A DNA stretch of 64,000 bases from Lucifuga dentata (taxonomy: Eukaryota; Chordata; Actinopteri; Ophidiiformes; Bythitidae). The notes beneath the pieces were generated by a model, which was not told where the DNA came from, ran no database searches, and saw nothing but the letters and a program-made list of their open reading frames with translations. Positions 50,648-63,879 of this stretch are shown in pieces (positions within the stretch are counted from its first letter, which is position 1; each line of letters opens with the position of its first letter). The DNA lies in the NCBI GenBank assembly GCA_014773175.1, contig VXCM01005141.1, forward strand, positions 1 to 64,000, given 5' to 3'. The position numbers and the translations under genes were made by a program.

Positions 50648-52709
50648 ACAGAATCTGTGACTATCTGCTTTCTATTAGACATCTAAATCTTCTCCCCTAA
50701 TACACACGTTCCATAAAATTATGCTGACAAAGGGGGAAAATCCAGGGCAATTTGAAGTCCCAGACAACTGCTTGCAGTTGAAGGAAGAAAAAAAAAAAAA
50801 TTGGATTTAGAGAGCGACTGTGGCTTAATTACATTTCTGGCTATCCATATTCAGCAGTTTTATTCTACATTTACAGGACTAGTCAGGATGAAAACGATTT
50901 ACTGCATTTATGTGTCAGAGGCAAATAATGAAACAGTGACTCAGAAATTTCAGATACACAGATGAGACAAACGGTACTTTTCAGTCTTGTTTTGAAGTCT
51001 GTTAACCTTGATGCTGACAATAAACGGGCTCAGCTCAGTCCTGCATGCAGACTGTTTTGACCTACTTTGTCTCAGCATCTGTTTGGGAGGTCGGGTTATT
51101 GTGTGGTTATTCCTGACTTGTGCATTAAGTGAGCCTTATTTTAGCCTGGTGCCACTGCGAGGGAATTTTGGGGCTATTATAATGACGGTCTTAAATCGCA
51201 GAGAGAGTAGATGTCACTGGAAATGTTTTAGCATACATTCGATACTGGATCTGCCCCCGCACCCCCACAGTTGCACAGTGACTTCAGTTTCTTGGCGGTT
51301 TTGGCTCGAGAAAAGCACCAGCTCCATTTCCAGTAAATGTCATTTCATAGTTACTGCATTTCCACAGGGCTGAGAAACAACATTTAACGTGTAAGGAGAA
51401 CTGCAATTAGATAGCGTTTCTCGCAGACATCATGTCGACAGGGATAAGAGATGAAAACAGTATTTTCAAGTCTCTGTTGGCCATGTCTAATGCAATGAAT
51501 CAGCCAGGGAGATAAATAAAAGCATTTCAGGAAATTACACTGTTACAACATTTATGACTGACAGGCAAATAGTCAAAACTTTGAAAGCCATAACAAAAAG
51601 CAAATTTCCAAGTGCTGATGTCAAAACCTCACACACCCTTGTATTGATGTTCGTGCTGTTTTTCCATGAATGCTGTGCAACATTTCTCACAATAGGCTTT
51701 AAATGTAATCAAAACCTTCATTTCTTCTATGCATGAAATACCATTTGCTGCCATCTTACAAGATTACAACTCAAATTCAGTAAAGTTAAACTATTATCCC
51801 GAGTTCACAAGGGCACCAAAAACTGCTCCCGACTCCAACCATGGTAGAATTAATATTTTCAATCCCTTTCAAGTGTAACTTGATTCCACTTTCTTTCTGC
51901 TTTGCATTGCAGAAAATATTTGTCTTTTTTCCCCCTCACTCATAAATTTCTTTCTTCCTCTCCTTGCAGGGACTGAAATGGCTACCAGATGTAGCTTCAA
52001 TCTGTTCCTGTTGCTATGGAAACCCAGGGATCGGAATAGGTTTTCTGAGTCCAGGGCTTTTGGCTGACTCATAGGGCCTGAGTTCTAAAGCCTAGCTGCT
52101 TCTATAGACTTGGCACACCATGGGCAGTCCAGCTCCAAGTCATGTTTAGACTGGCAGCTGACATGGCATTGAGCCCCCTTCCCACACTCCTTACCCTACC
52201 ACCCTTTGCGTTATCCTGTATAGTCAGTTCTTTGTGTTCTTTTGTGTAGCAGTGCCAAAGTGAATTTATGATTCACATGTCAACTTTCAATATCAAGTCA
52301 ATAAAATGAGCAAACTATTACTCATAACTACAGAAGGAATATAAAAAATACCAGGCTCCATAATTCCAAATCCTTTCCCATTCATATCCATTCAAAAGCA
52401 GCAGGCACAGAAATCCATCAAAAGTTGTTGTACACATGCACCATCAACAGTTTATCCTCAAATGCTGTGCAGTGGCTGACACACAACACACATTTTCAAG
52501 CTGTCATTCCAGCATGTCAAGAATGAAAAGCTACAGAACATGTGTTGCATGCTAAGCTGAGAGTCTTTTTTATCTTTGTGTTGAGGAGGGGCAGATGGAG
52601 GCATTGCTGTCAATATTCCTCTGTGCCTTTGCAAGGTTATGCTGTGAGAACACACTTTGAACCACTGTGACAAGCAAAAAGGCAGTGTTTTAGGGGGGAA
52701 GGGTATCGG

Positions 52710-53155
52710 TTACACTTTCCGTTGAAATGCGATCTCTGATATTTGTACACATTATCTGGATAATGGCATCTGTTGTTGGGACTTGCATTTACACCTTCCA
52801 TTAAAGTGTTTTCGTTATCTAGATTCTGCCTGCATTATGATTAGATTTTAGTTGGTGGGTCATTACCTTATTAAAACCTAGTTTAATGTTAATTTAATAT
52901 TTCCTCATTACTCAATTTATTTATTTTTTTTAAAATAACTAATAACTTTTGGGCTGTCACTGTCCACCTTGTAGACTCCTTTTATGGTGGATGTGTCCCA
53001 GATATACAGATTGCATTTAAACCTGGTTAGCTGTGACTGGGATTTGATCACAATCACAGACCACACTCTGTGCACATTTACACCTAACATTAACACACAT
53101 TTTTTCCCCTGATCTGGAGATAAGCTATAGATCGCATTTTAATGCAAGGTGTAAG
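52710..53155. mobile_element. MITE, copy 2 of the 13178-13650 family
   Basis: The left end 'ttacactttccgttgaaatg' and the inverted right end 'ttacaccttgcattaaaatg' both continue into 'cgatc'. The internal 'gacttgcatttacaccttcc' is shared with copy 1. No ORF. Confidence 0.7.
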
Positions 53156-54704
53156 TGGTGCACTAAGTGTCACTCACTGTACATGGTGGATGGAATAGGA
53201 TTATGTAGATCGCCAAATGATATTGCGTAAGCAGAGTATGAGAAGAGTCCGCCAGGTGAGGAAATGCACCAATTTCTCCAATTATGACATTTACATGCCT
53301 GAATAAATTGATTTACAGTTGCATTTGGTACTTTATGCCAATTTCAATCTAATTAGTATACTGTGTTGAAAATAAATGTATCCAAGTATAATCCAACATG
53401 CATATAAAAATACTGAATATGGATTTGGCTGACAGTTAATACACTGACTTGGAGACAGCAAGGTTGCAGTAGCTGCCTTTGAGTTAAGGCCAGGTCCAAA
53501 GAAGGGCTACTAAGGACTTGGAGTGTGTGTTACACCTAACAAATAGAATAACAAATAGACTTCAGATAGGCATCTCAGTTCAACAGTTACAGAGAGCTGT
53601 CTAGTTCTTAACTATCTTACTAGAGTAAATTGCTGTTCAGTCTGAGTAAATTAGATTATTTTCAAACTTAAAAAAACAAACAAAAAAAAAACAAAACAAA
53701 ACAAAAAAAACAAAAAAAACAAAACAANAAACTTAAAAAAACAAACAAAAAAAAAACAAAACAAAACAAAAAAAACAAAAAAAACAAAACAAAACAGAAC
53801 TGTCAACTTTCAATTTCAAGCTTCTTAGTTCTATTTACTCCAGCACAAAAGTCTTTTGGAGCAATGTTTAAAAGAATTTTTGTCAAGGAAACTCAATGGC
53901 AATTTAGAACAGGAAAAAAAAAAAAAAAAAAAAAAAATCCTTTTCAGGGAGTTACTCTGATCTATACAAACTCTTTTCTCATTGTTCACTACAACAAAGT
54001 TAATGAACCAAAGTCCACTTTTGATAGTAGTGACCAGGTGGCATTGATTGTTAGTGCAGGTGTAACTGATTGTTATAATGGCAAACACAGCTCTTCATTC
54101 AGAAATAACTGGGGTGAATGAATTTTATAGGCTTAAAATTCTGTCATTGTTTTTGTGAAAATGCTTAACTTCAATCAGATTTCACAACAAAATAAGTAAA
54201 TAAATAAATCAAATCAAGTCAAATCAATTTATCTTTGTAAGTGGATTTTTCTCGAATCTTGTTTTCTTGATTGTTTGTAGTGACATGATTTATTCTGTCA
54301 TGTCATATCATGACAATGACACTCATTTCTAGAAATTCTGGAAATAAGAACATTTTCACTGGGAAAAAGGTTGACATAATCTGGCAGATTTTTAAAAATT
54401 GCTCAAAGAAAAATGAATTTTCAGACCAATGAGCAAAACAGCATGTTTTTCAAAGAGTCTAAATAAGGCTCAGGGACTAGTTGAAATCCAGTAAGTTCTT
54501 TGATATACAGAAGAGAAAAACAAGCCTTGATCCATGAGGAGAAAGCCTTTCAAAATGGTCTTAGATTAGAATACATGGGTCAAATCAGTGATGAAGGCCA
54601 AGGCAAGGCTGAGCCAAAGTTATGATTCTGATACACATTTGAAATAGAAAAGGTGGTCTGTAACCCAGATTCAAGAACTGAAGTACTGAGAAAACCTGAA
54701 GACA

Positions 54705-54707
<3 letters not shown>

Positions 54708-54764
<57 letters not shown>
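54708..54764. repeat. (CA)n microsatellite
   Basis: About 28 uninterrupted CA units. Confidence 0.95.
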
Positions 54765-54767
<3 letters not shown>

Positions 54768-55474
54768 CGTGCAAGCATTCATTACACACATGTACACAGT
54801 AAGTAGAACTCCATGTCAGCAAAGCAGAATGCAAAACAAAGCCGCTTCGCCTTCTGGTTCCAATTACCCATCACATGACTTATCCATCCTTCTTGATATC
54901 CAACCATTCATCCTTCCTCACTGCCTTGTGGCTCAGTCCTGGCTATGTCCCTGTTCTTCACCCTCAGAAAGAGGACACATATGCAGCGCGTGATTAACTC
55001 CTTAGCACAGAGTTTCCACTGTTTCTCCCCATGAAAGGAGCTCTTGTCCCCCCATCCTGTAGGAGCCAAATGAACAGTCCCTTGGTTCCTCTCAGGGCTC
55101 TCTGAAGAGCCGCTGTGACCGACTGACTGTGTAGGACTCCTGCCTCGTCCCTGCAACTCACAGCAGTAACCAGAGTCACAGGAAAGGGTCAAATATCAAT
55201 CAGCATGGGAAAGAATCTTTTTGGAGAATTCAACCGGATTTATATGATATATTGTTTAATAAATCCTTCTCACTTCATTCTTATTCTTTTTTAGTTTGTT
55301 TACTGGAATAGGATGTGGGGAAGAACTAAAAACATGCTGAAAAGAGATCATGCCCCGAAGAGGAAGAATGAGAGTTCAGTGAATTAGTACCTGATGGCTG
55401 TATTTGCAAATTGACTAATTAAGCACTGACTTTTTAAATCCTTGTTGGAGTACAGCTACATGTATTGCTTTTTT

Positions 55475-58074
55475 TTTATTCCAAAGAAGTAAATGAGGAC
55501 ACACCAATTTTAACGACCATACACAAATGAAAATGAAAGTCGCTAAAAACAACCAAAACAGACAAAATATACTGTACAGGTGTTAATGTATTTTCTGCTT
55601 TTCAGGCCCTTCTTTACAAATATGCACTGCAAACCTGTAGAATCAGGCATGGGCCAGTCAGATATGCTCACTTATATTTCCCACTTCATAATTACAATGT
55701 TACGGTTTCAGGTAAATGTATTTTTCAACAGTGGTATCATAGTAGTATTGTACAATCCATTTCTGTATGCTGTTTTTCCTATGGGAGGCAATAATGACAA
55801 TGGGAGGGAAAACAAAGGTTACAGATTTCCTGTGCAGCTATTAATGCCATATAATTACAGTCTGCTTCATGCAGTTAAGTGTTAAACAATAACATCAACA
55901 GAGAACAACTATAAGCCATTGTAAACTTTACAGGAGGGAAGTACTCATAAGGTTTGCATCTGAACCCAAAATAAAGAATATACAAAAAGACAAATACAAC
56001 ATGAAAGCCAGTTCATTGACATCAAGGAAAACTGAGGAACGATAAAGGTATAAGCACAGCTTACAAAGATAATAAAAAGTAAATCTATACAATGTAGAAA
56101 ATGTTGAAAAATAAAGATGAAAAAACTAGCTGTACCTTGTTAAAATCAAATAAAACACGTGCTTCAAATTAATGTAAAATTAATGTTCTTCAGGAGATAA
56201 CATGCCAATTGCTCCATACGTTAACCTCTCTGACTATTTTGGCTATGATGCTATAATCTGTTGTTCATAGCTTATTTTTTGAGGGGTTTCCACCAACAAC
56301 TGTGATGAAGCCTACTTTCTCTCAGCAAACACAAAGCTGAATTAGTCCAGTTTAAGTATCTTTTATCCCACATCTTTTTGGTTTACTCGTTCTAAGATAT
56401 TACTTCTAATTCAAGTTGGCAAAGCCATTCAAGCAAACAGCTTCTGTTAAACTGATCCACAGGTGAGGAAGGTTTCAACACTTCAGGCACTGGTACCATT
56501 TAGTTGTACAGTCATACCATTAAAACAATGAAACAAAAACACCTTGTTACTTCAGCGTGACTCTGATAGCTTGATATGGATGTGATCCTTGAGCGATAAA
56601 ACATCTGTTTTCATAACATAATCCAACAGTTTAACCACAGTGTTTATGTGAAATGAGAAAAGTCATGTGACCATTTTAAGCATTACTAACAGAAAGAATA
56701 ACATAAAGTAAGACATGATAGTGCTCTTTAAAATGTATTTGGCAGACAGGATACTGCCTAATCCTGTTCACTGATATGTGGAAAATGCAAATAACAGACA
56801 TCACCTTCATAATATCATCCTTTAGAAGGTGGGTAAGGATAGTCCTATGTTTTCTTTAAATACAGCAGAAGGAAACTACAGCCATATTGCAGAGAAAGAA
56901 AGTAGTTTGAAGTGATTTATGACATAAAGTGAAGATGTAGGATAGCTTGAGATTTCATTTTTGGTTTAGTGGTTTAGCTGACTGAATAAAACATACAGTA
57001 AGAGCACATTCCGGTGATTTGGTGTAAGCAGGAGTGTGAAAAGAGGATGAAAACAGCCTTTTTGCACATACCAGTATCAAAGAGCTTGCTGGTTTGCACC
57101 AAACCATGTCTGACAGAGCTGTAGAAAAAAACTCAGTCCTTAAGTCTTGAAATTCAATATTTCTAAAAGAAGAAATTTTGAAGCCACACTAAAACTCTGT
57201 GAAGGATTAAAGGTGATTCACAAAATACAGTCCTAATCACAGGATAAATTTTAGTCTTTTAACACACAACATGCCTCGTAACACAGTAAAGCAAACTGAA
57301 ACTTTCTGCAGTAGCAAAAAAAAGCATACAATTATTCACTTTACCCAATGACTAAAGATTTTTTGATCTACAACAAATAATTTCTTCTCAAATCGCAGAA
57401 GTATTGTTGTTACTTAAGAAAATTAAATAGGAGCCTTGACATCAGGAATGGGACTTTATCTACCTCAGGGTTGCTTATGGTCTGGAATGGGATTGAAGTT
57501 AAATACTGCTCTCACTCAGCATGAAGGTCCAAAGCAACAATGAAGAACAAAAATACTAGCTTGCAATCCTCAGAGGATCTAATTTTCTTAATATTTTAGT
57601 ACCTTTTGTACCTGTGGAAGGCGTACATTAAAAGTAGCTATTAAAAAGCAACATTAATAATTACAATTATGCAATTTGAAAAGCAACTCATACATAAATA
57701 TAGTGGTGGACATACTGTGAAGGAATAGAGATGAATGACCTTTGGATCGCGTCTGTGCACTGCTGTTAAAACTTTTAGGCTGAAGTTCTCGTGTCTGGTG
57801 TAGCCACAGGTTGTGGTGAGATTGATACATACTTGTTATACAAAGGGCATTCATGAAATGTAATGTAATACAGTGGCGTACATTATAGTACAACTTACCA
57901 ATAACACTCAACTGAGCCATCAGTTTAAAAATATTTCTTGCTCTTAACTGGTCCTGGAGTCACAGCACACTCACAGAAAACAATGTTCAAATTCCTTGTC
58001 TGAAGTCTATGTGTTTCAGCTTCCAGCTTTAATGTTTTAGAAATCCATCACAATCTTATGTCTTTACAAACATG
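55475..58074 (-). other. scarf2: Probable scarf2 3' untranslated region
   Basis: It follows the scarf2 TAA stop. The sequence is largely unique and repeat-poor compared with its surroundings. The first AATAAA on the minus strand is at 55480-55475. An ATTAAA at 58033-58028 is too close to the stop to be likely. The 3' end is not proven. Confidence 0.35.
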
Positions 58075-59315
58075 TTATTTCACTATCTGTGGTGGCATAA
58101 TGGCTGTCTTTTGCTGGGGCGTTTTATTTTCCGAAGTATCCAAAGTACCCTCCTTGCCTTTCTTCCTGGGTGGCTTTTTTATTGGAGTCTTCTTTGGTGT
58201 AGGATCCAATGTGATGTCTCCTGCCTTTGAGCTGTTCAAGTCCTGCTTCTCCGGGCTCTTGGCTTCAGCGCTTCCACCATCAGCTGTGACGGGTGCCACC
58301 ATCTTCTGGAGGCTGCTTGAGGTGGGGAGCAGAGGCTTGGTGGAGCCCTGCTGGCCCAAGCCAGTGGAGGGTGTCCTCTTGGCTTTCTGTGGAGGAGTGG
58401 GCTTCTCTCGGTTGCTCTTGGGTGTGGATAGACCATTGGTCTTCATCAGACCTGTCCCCTCATTCCTGTTGATGCTTTGGGTTTTCTCCTTGAGCTGTGC
58501 AGCCAGAAGTGTGGCAGCCTCAGAGTTCATATGAGGATGGATGACCTTAGGGCTCTTAGGTGGTTCCTTTGGGGAATCCTTCGGACTGTCTGCACGCTTC
58601 TTTTCAGAGGAGGAGCTGTGGAAGTTGCTAATCTTCTTAAGAGCATTCTGAACTACACCGTTAATGTGCTCCAAGTGTCTGGGACTGCTGTGCTCTTCCC
58701 CAGACTTCCTACCTCGCAGAGGTTTGTGCTTGCTGGGGGAGCTGTTGATGTCTGCCTCCTTCCCCTCTTGATTCTTCTGCTGCTCACGGCTCTTTTCCTT
58801 GGCTTGCTCCTTCATTTTCTGCCGTTCCTCACTCTTTGCAGAACCATCACTAGAGCTCCTCTTCTCCTTTGACACTGAAAGTGCCTTCATTCCCCCCTGC
58901 TGCTCTAAATGGGGAGATCCCGGAGTATTTCCATGGATCCACGACACCTTTGGTTTAGTGGATGGATCGGGTGGCCGTGGTTTGGGCTTGCCAGGTGAAG
59001 GCGGTGGTTTTCCATTACGCTTGGCTTCTGGGGTAGGAGTGCCATCCCCGTCCTTGCCGCTGCCCTCGTCCTCCTTGGCGTGCTTAGAGAGGCGGGCAAT
59101 GCGGGCATACAGAGCTCCAATCGTGGACTCAGAGCCACTGGTGGATCCTTCACTGTCAGAAGACTTGAGCAGAGGCTGCTCACTCCCTTCTGGTTTTGTG
59201 ATGCTGGTGTCTTTGAGGGAGGTGTACTCCCCTGCATCCTCCTCATTAGGGACAGCTGTTGGCTTCTCCGCTGCAGGGCTGGGAGTGCGCTTCTCTTTGC
59301 TTTCATTCACAGACT
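58075..59315 (-). CDS. scarf2: scarf2 last coding exon
   Basis: The acceptor is GATGATCCACAG. The split codon G|AG is followed by SVNESKEKRTPSPAAEKPTA. 413 codons including the stop, closing with TAIMPPQIVK and TAA at 58077-58075. Large antisense open frames on the plus strand are shadows of its Ser/Pro-rich codons. Confidence 0.92.
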
Positions 59316-60290
59316 CTGTGGATCATCAACAGGAATTAGTCCATGCTATTAAATATTCAAAACATAGGCACACTAATGCCATTTTTTTTTCAGAAATGAT
59401 ATAAATTCAAAATAGCTATTAATTGGATCAGTCAATGTGTGCAGCCATACATATGGTCAATTTATACTCATTTATGAAGCTTTCATTGGCCTACAGGTAT
59501 AAAAAACAAACACACAAATACAGAAACAAGCATATAAGTTATGTTTATGTATTATTTTTTTTTATCACATTGAGCAGGAACTATTACAAACCTATTTTCA
59601 ATTAAAATTTACAACAAGAGCTGATAAAAAATTGAAAACAAAACTATTTTTAAGCATAAGCAATTTGTTTAGCTTGTGCTCAACAGCAGCATTTCAATAT
59701 TTTTATCTGTGAAGAGATATTCTCCCTCTCACCAGAAAAGGACTAACACGTTTTTACAGGCCTGATATCTGTACATCTTCTTTGATGATCTGTGTACACT
59801 GACTTGGAACTCAAACTGGTTTTGATGCAACAGATACAACTAATGCCACTTTTATCAAAAAATTTTCATTAGTAATCTTTAATATTAAATTGTTATTAAT
59901 TTCTGTCTAAGGCTTGTGTGTTAAATTTATGTTTTTGAAATGAAATCCAGACAGAAATGGAGACCAAAAAAAAAAAAAAAAAAAAATCACAAAGAAAAAA
60001 CCTGACTTGAATGAATTGCAGAATAAAAACTGATGCAAGGAGTGTTTTCCATCAAGCTCCATGGAGTGAGTCAGTGTTTGGACATGTGCCATATGCTGAC
60101 TTGACTGTTCCATTTCCTGTTTATGCTCTCTTTATTCTCAAAGCAAAGACCTGGGCCAAGATGGCACACGATAAGGAGCAAACTATCTCCTTAATGAGAT
60201 TTGCAGAAGGTGAGTCACTGCACAGACACACCGGGGACTCTGAGTGCTTCTTACACACTTGCAGCAGATATGTGTTTATATCAGTGTGTT

Positions 60291-60348
<58 letters not shown>

Positions 60349-60601
60349 CAGAGGGAGAGAGAGAGTAAAGACTCTTAGACAAAAATATATTCATGTGCGT
60401 CATTCCAGATAACTAAACGGTTTATTTTCTCTTCTGATGACGCACCTTCATGGGGCACACAATAAACTGGCCCTTCATCTCCGCTCTCGAAGGAAGAGAA
60501 AGACTCTTGGGACGACCACGAGGAGGGTGAGGGCTGTTCAGCCACTGAGGGGGGCTCAATGAAGCTGCAGTTGAAGGTGTTCTCTGGGTCATGGTGGGCT
60601 A
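58075..60601 (-). CDS. scarf2: Scavenger receptor class F member 2, cytoplasmic-tail exons (3' end of gene)
   Basis: Join on the minus strand: 60601-60446, 59315-58075 (phase 1 between them), 1397 coding bases ending in TAA. The first exon reads HHDPENTFNCSFIEPPSVAE, then SSWSSQESFSSFESGDEGPV and YCVPHE. The last exon has TIGALYARIARLSKHAKE, DPSTKPKVSWIHGN, AAQLKEKT, PPQKAKR and KKTPIKKPPRKKGK. These match human SCARF2 landmarks I recall (SWSSRASFSSF, DEGPVYCVPHE, GALYARVARR, PDPATKPKVSWIHG, KKTPIQKPPRKK). The tail is Ser/Pro/Lys-rich and predicted disordered. Family knowledge: SCARF2 is a type I membrane protein with EGF-like repeats, involved in heterotypic adhesion with SCARF1, and human mutations cause Van den Ende-Gupta syndrome. 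The ectodomain and transmembrane exons were not found up to 64000 and must lie beyond. Confidence 0.9.
59316..60445. other. scarf2 last intron
   Basis: AT-rich, with a poly(A) run at 59967-59987 and a (GA)n microsatellite at 60301-60348. No additional exon seen. Confidence 0.8.
60446..60601 (-). CDS. scarf2: scarf2 penultimate coding exon
   Basis: The acceptor is TTTCTGTTCTCAG and the donor GAAG|GTGCGT. It is 156 bases, entering with two bases of a split codon and leaving in phase 1. It encodes AHHDPENTFNCSFIEPPSVA through VYCVPHE. A (GA)n tract lies about 100 bases into the next intron. Confidence 0.9.
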
Positions 60602-62989
60602 CTGAGAACAGAAAACAAACAGAAAAGGCAAAAGGTCAGTCAGAAGACTTGTACCATATTACAAGAACAACAGTCTGTTCTCACACTCATAACAACTACA
60701 ACAAAGGTCGAAAGGGTTGGTTTAATTGAGTCTCTTGAAAAAATGGGTTTGTACTTAGTTTATTAGTTTTACATGGAAGTGAATCAGGGTTTGAACATTA
60801 TGGATTTTTTTTTCCAGATATATTTATGTATAAACATGTATTCAGTTGTTTTTATATTTAACCAGTTTTGTGAACAATAGCTTAAATGATTTATGTTTTC
60901 CCAAGTAATTTATTCTCAGTGGAGGAACACCTCTATAAATCCATAAAATTAAATTCTCCATTAACCCCAGATTAATTCTTTTTAGCGGTTTAACAGTTAC
61001 TGAATTCTGGTTGTCCCAGAGAGGCTGCCTTCATAACAGTTTTGAACATTTCGACTGGCCAATATTTGATTTATTATTACCCCTAATCTAAACTGTGAAA
61101 TACTTCAGAAATGTTCATGTATTGTCATATCTTATTCTAGTCTAGGTTGTATTTATGTGTCAAGGAAACTTTACAAAAGAGGTATTAAACCTTCCACAGA
61201 TTAATCTTTCTTTAGCTCATCCTGCACTGAATATGCTCCTCACCCACATGTAGGTCAGATCTTCTCTCTCTATCGCTCTATCTCTCCCTCTCCCTCCTCT
61301 TCTTTCCCCCTCTTCCTCCCTTGCATTCTGCTGATCCCTCACTCTCAGGACAGCTGTGGTTTCTTTGAGGTGTTTGTGGTTGATCTTCCCATCTGGCTTG
61401 AACAGTGAAGTTCTGGCCTAACTGTAATGGGTGTTGACTCAACATGAACGACCACATCAGATGCTCCTGTTTACACACCCAATGACACATGGGTCCAGGC
61501 GTTTGTTTAGCCCTTAGATAAACCCTCCACGGAAGGAATCCCCTAACTGTACCAGGACCCTGGCCAGGAACAAATCTGTACTCTTTTGCTGTTGTTGGCT
61601 GGTGGAAGACAAGCTAGTTTAAGAGGTCAGCTCACAGGTTATTGAAGACTTTGTGATTTGTAGCAGCAAACATGCCCTACACCATTTACTTTGGATTCCA
61701 GCTATAATATTCATTGTTTAAAGAATCATACATTTCACACACTTTGTTTATAGCCTTACTCCATCTCTCAACACTAGTGTTTGGCATTTTGGTTGAAAAA
61801 AAAAAAAGTGTTTAATTAAAATTCTGTACAATAAGCTAATTATGATCTAAATAATATCNGAAAAAAAAAAAAGTGTTTAATTAAAATTCTGTACAATAAG
61901 CTAATTATGATCTAAATAATATCTGCTTCATCAAGCAACTTTTGGCCAATTGGGAGAAGACAGTTTCTAAGACAAACTTACAGAAATACAACCCTAATAA
62001 ATCTTATCAAGCTATAATGCCTAAGACTCAGACAAAGAGCAACATGAGCATCCCACTGGAGTCCTGTTTTTCTTTAGAACTGTAATTATAATAGTCACTT
62101 GCTTTTTAGTACTGGTCTTTAGCTTACAACTTTAATATAAATTAAACTGCATACAGTTTAATATGTAGGGTTAGAGCCATGGCATGAAAACCTACAGTCT
62201 ATGTGAGGGCCAAACAAAAGAAAACCAAAACAATGAGCTGAAATCAGCTAAAATGTTGCTTAAGAGTTACAAAGCTGTGTGTTGATTCTCAGTGCACTCA
62301 GAACTACAAACTATGCTTTCAGATTACAGTGTGTCATCCGAATTATTGTTATAGCAACAGTCACAACAATATCACTAAAAGTGACACGCTCCCAAAAAAA
62401 AGTATATTTTGAGTCTCAAGCACTTGCCTCCTGTAAAGTTGAGAGTGAGTGTATAAATTTGTATTTAGATTCACAATAATTATACTAGAATCCAATTGTG
62501 ACCTCAAACCACATCTGCAGTGCAATCCTCCATTGTCTATACGCTCACTCTGTAGCTAACAGTATCTTTACCAAGTCTTTACACACACAACCCTTACAGC
62601 TCACAAGCACGTGAGGTCCTGCTTCCTGTTCAGCCACTGAACACACATTTGTCAAGCTGTCAGTGAGCAAGAAAGAGTGCTTCAGACCAATGGAAGAGCT
62701 GGTGGAAAAAGCTCAAAACAATGTGTACATGCACTTGCTGCAAACTTCACAAGGTTGTGCATGATGACTGAAACATGAAATTATCTGCATATGAGTGACA
62801 GGGTGGCATATGAATGGACAGTGGAGAAACAGACTATGCTGCTGGAGTGGTTTGGGAAGATTCCTTGGATGTCTTTTTATTTATTATTTATTTATTTTTA
62901 AACTTTTTTAATGTATTGAAGTTAATTCATCATCAGAATCTATATGACTATAGCCACCATTCTCCATCAGTGGAAAAACTCCAAACTTT

Positions 62990-63540
62990 TTCATGTTTGA
63001 TATTCAGGTCAGGACAGGTCAGGTCAAGAGCATTTTCTGGGCTGCGTGTTGCTGCAGTCCACCATACAATGGAAATGCCCCGGGTCCCAGTTGGCAACCA
63101 TCCTGGCAGACACAGTCCATCCCCATCTCGCGGAGGCCCCCATCCATTTGCCACAGCCAGGTATTACGTGGGCGTCCCCTCAGCTTGGTCCAGTCACTGG
63201 GGTCCTCAGCAATGAGGCACCTGAGTGCTGAATCTCCTCGCAAAATGCATCACATGGCCTCAGTGTCATAACTGTCGCTCCCTCACAATGCTGGTGATTG
63301 GTCTCAACCAGGCCTCCCGGAGCAACTGCTCATTCGACACAAAGTCAAACCAGTGGTACCCAAGGATTCTCTGGAGAGACCAAGTACCGAAGACATCCAG
63401 TCATTGTCTCAAGCCAGTGGTTAGTGTCCAGGTCTCACAACCATAAAGTAAGACCGGGAGCACCAGGACTCTAAAGATTTGGATCTTCATCTTCTTGCAG
63501 AGATATTGGTCCCTGTCCAGTGACCCTGAGTTGATACTTG
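62990..63540 (-). mobile_element. Degenerate LINE fragment (3' part of reverse-transcriptase ORF)
   Basis: Minus-strand translation across frames gives HWFDFVSNEQLLREAWL, IVRERQL, DWTKLRGRPRNTWLWQMDGG and LREMGMDCVCQDG, the basic C-terminal region typical of fish non-LTR retrotransposon ORF2. Stops and frameshifts show it is inactive. It differs from the fragment at 30795-31115. Confidence 0.65.
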
Positions 63541-63764
63541 ATACTCAATATATACAGTATATATATATATATAATTTATTTATTTATTTTTATTTAATTA
63601 ATTTTTATAAAAAGCTTGTCCCATGTTCAGTATATTTGTTCATTTCACATTCCCAGGGTAACACCATCTATCAGCGTACCTCCCACCATGTGACTTTCTG
63701 ATTTTCTTTTCTTGACTTCAACTTCAAAAGTTTCTCTGATACCACTTTGTTTTGAAATTATATG

Positions 63765-63776
<12 letters not shown>

Positions 63777-63812
<36 letters not shown>

Positions 63813-63831
63813 ACTTAAAAAGNATTATATG

Positions 63832-63876
<45 letters not shown>
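63777..63876. repeat. (TG)n microsatellite with gap joint
   Basis: TA then TG repeats, duplicated across the N at 63823 together with the 'ttttctacttaaaaag' flank. Confidence 0.9.

Positions 63877-63879
<3 letters not shown>

Larger units (their letters stand above)
45094..55470. other. Intergenic between selenoe and scarf2, no gene recognised
   Basis: It contains a perfect 20-bp hairpin at 45700-45744, a dispersed repeat around 45925-46320, (AAT)n and (TTTC)n tracts each enlarged by a single-N duplicate, a G-rich block at 49020-49075, (GA)n and (GAAA)n tracts near 50320-50650, a MITE at 52710-53155, A-rich repeats with a gap at 53728 and a (CA)n at 54708-54764. Open frames here are repeat-driven or lack splice context. 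Blocks such as 46880-47040 and 51000-51370 are unique, higher-complexity sequence that could be regulatory, but nothing proves it. Confidence 0.65.

Noticed and set aside
54908..55192. A 94-codon minus-strand open frame in a GC-richer block
   Set aside because: No recognisable domain, no splice partners and no clear start context; left as intergenic.
58058..59404. Open frames of 131-201 codons on the plus strand
   Set aside because: They lie antisense to the scarf2 last exon, whose homology is clear; they are shadows of its Ser/Pro/Lys codon bias.
63019..63446. Overlapping open frames on both strands near 63 kb
   Set aside because: Explained by a broken LINE fragment rather than a host gene.
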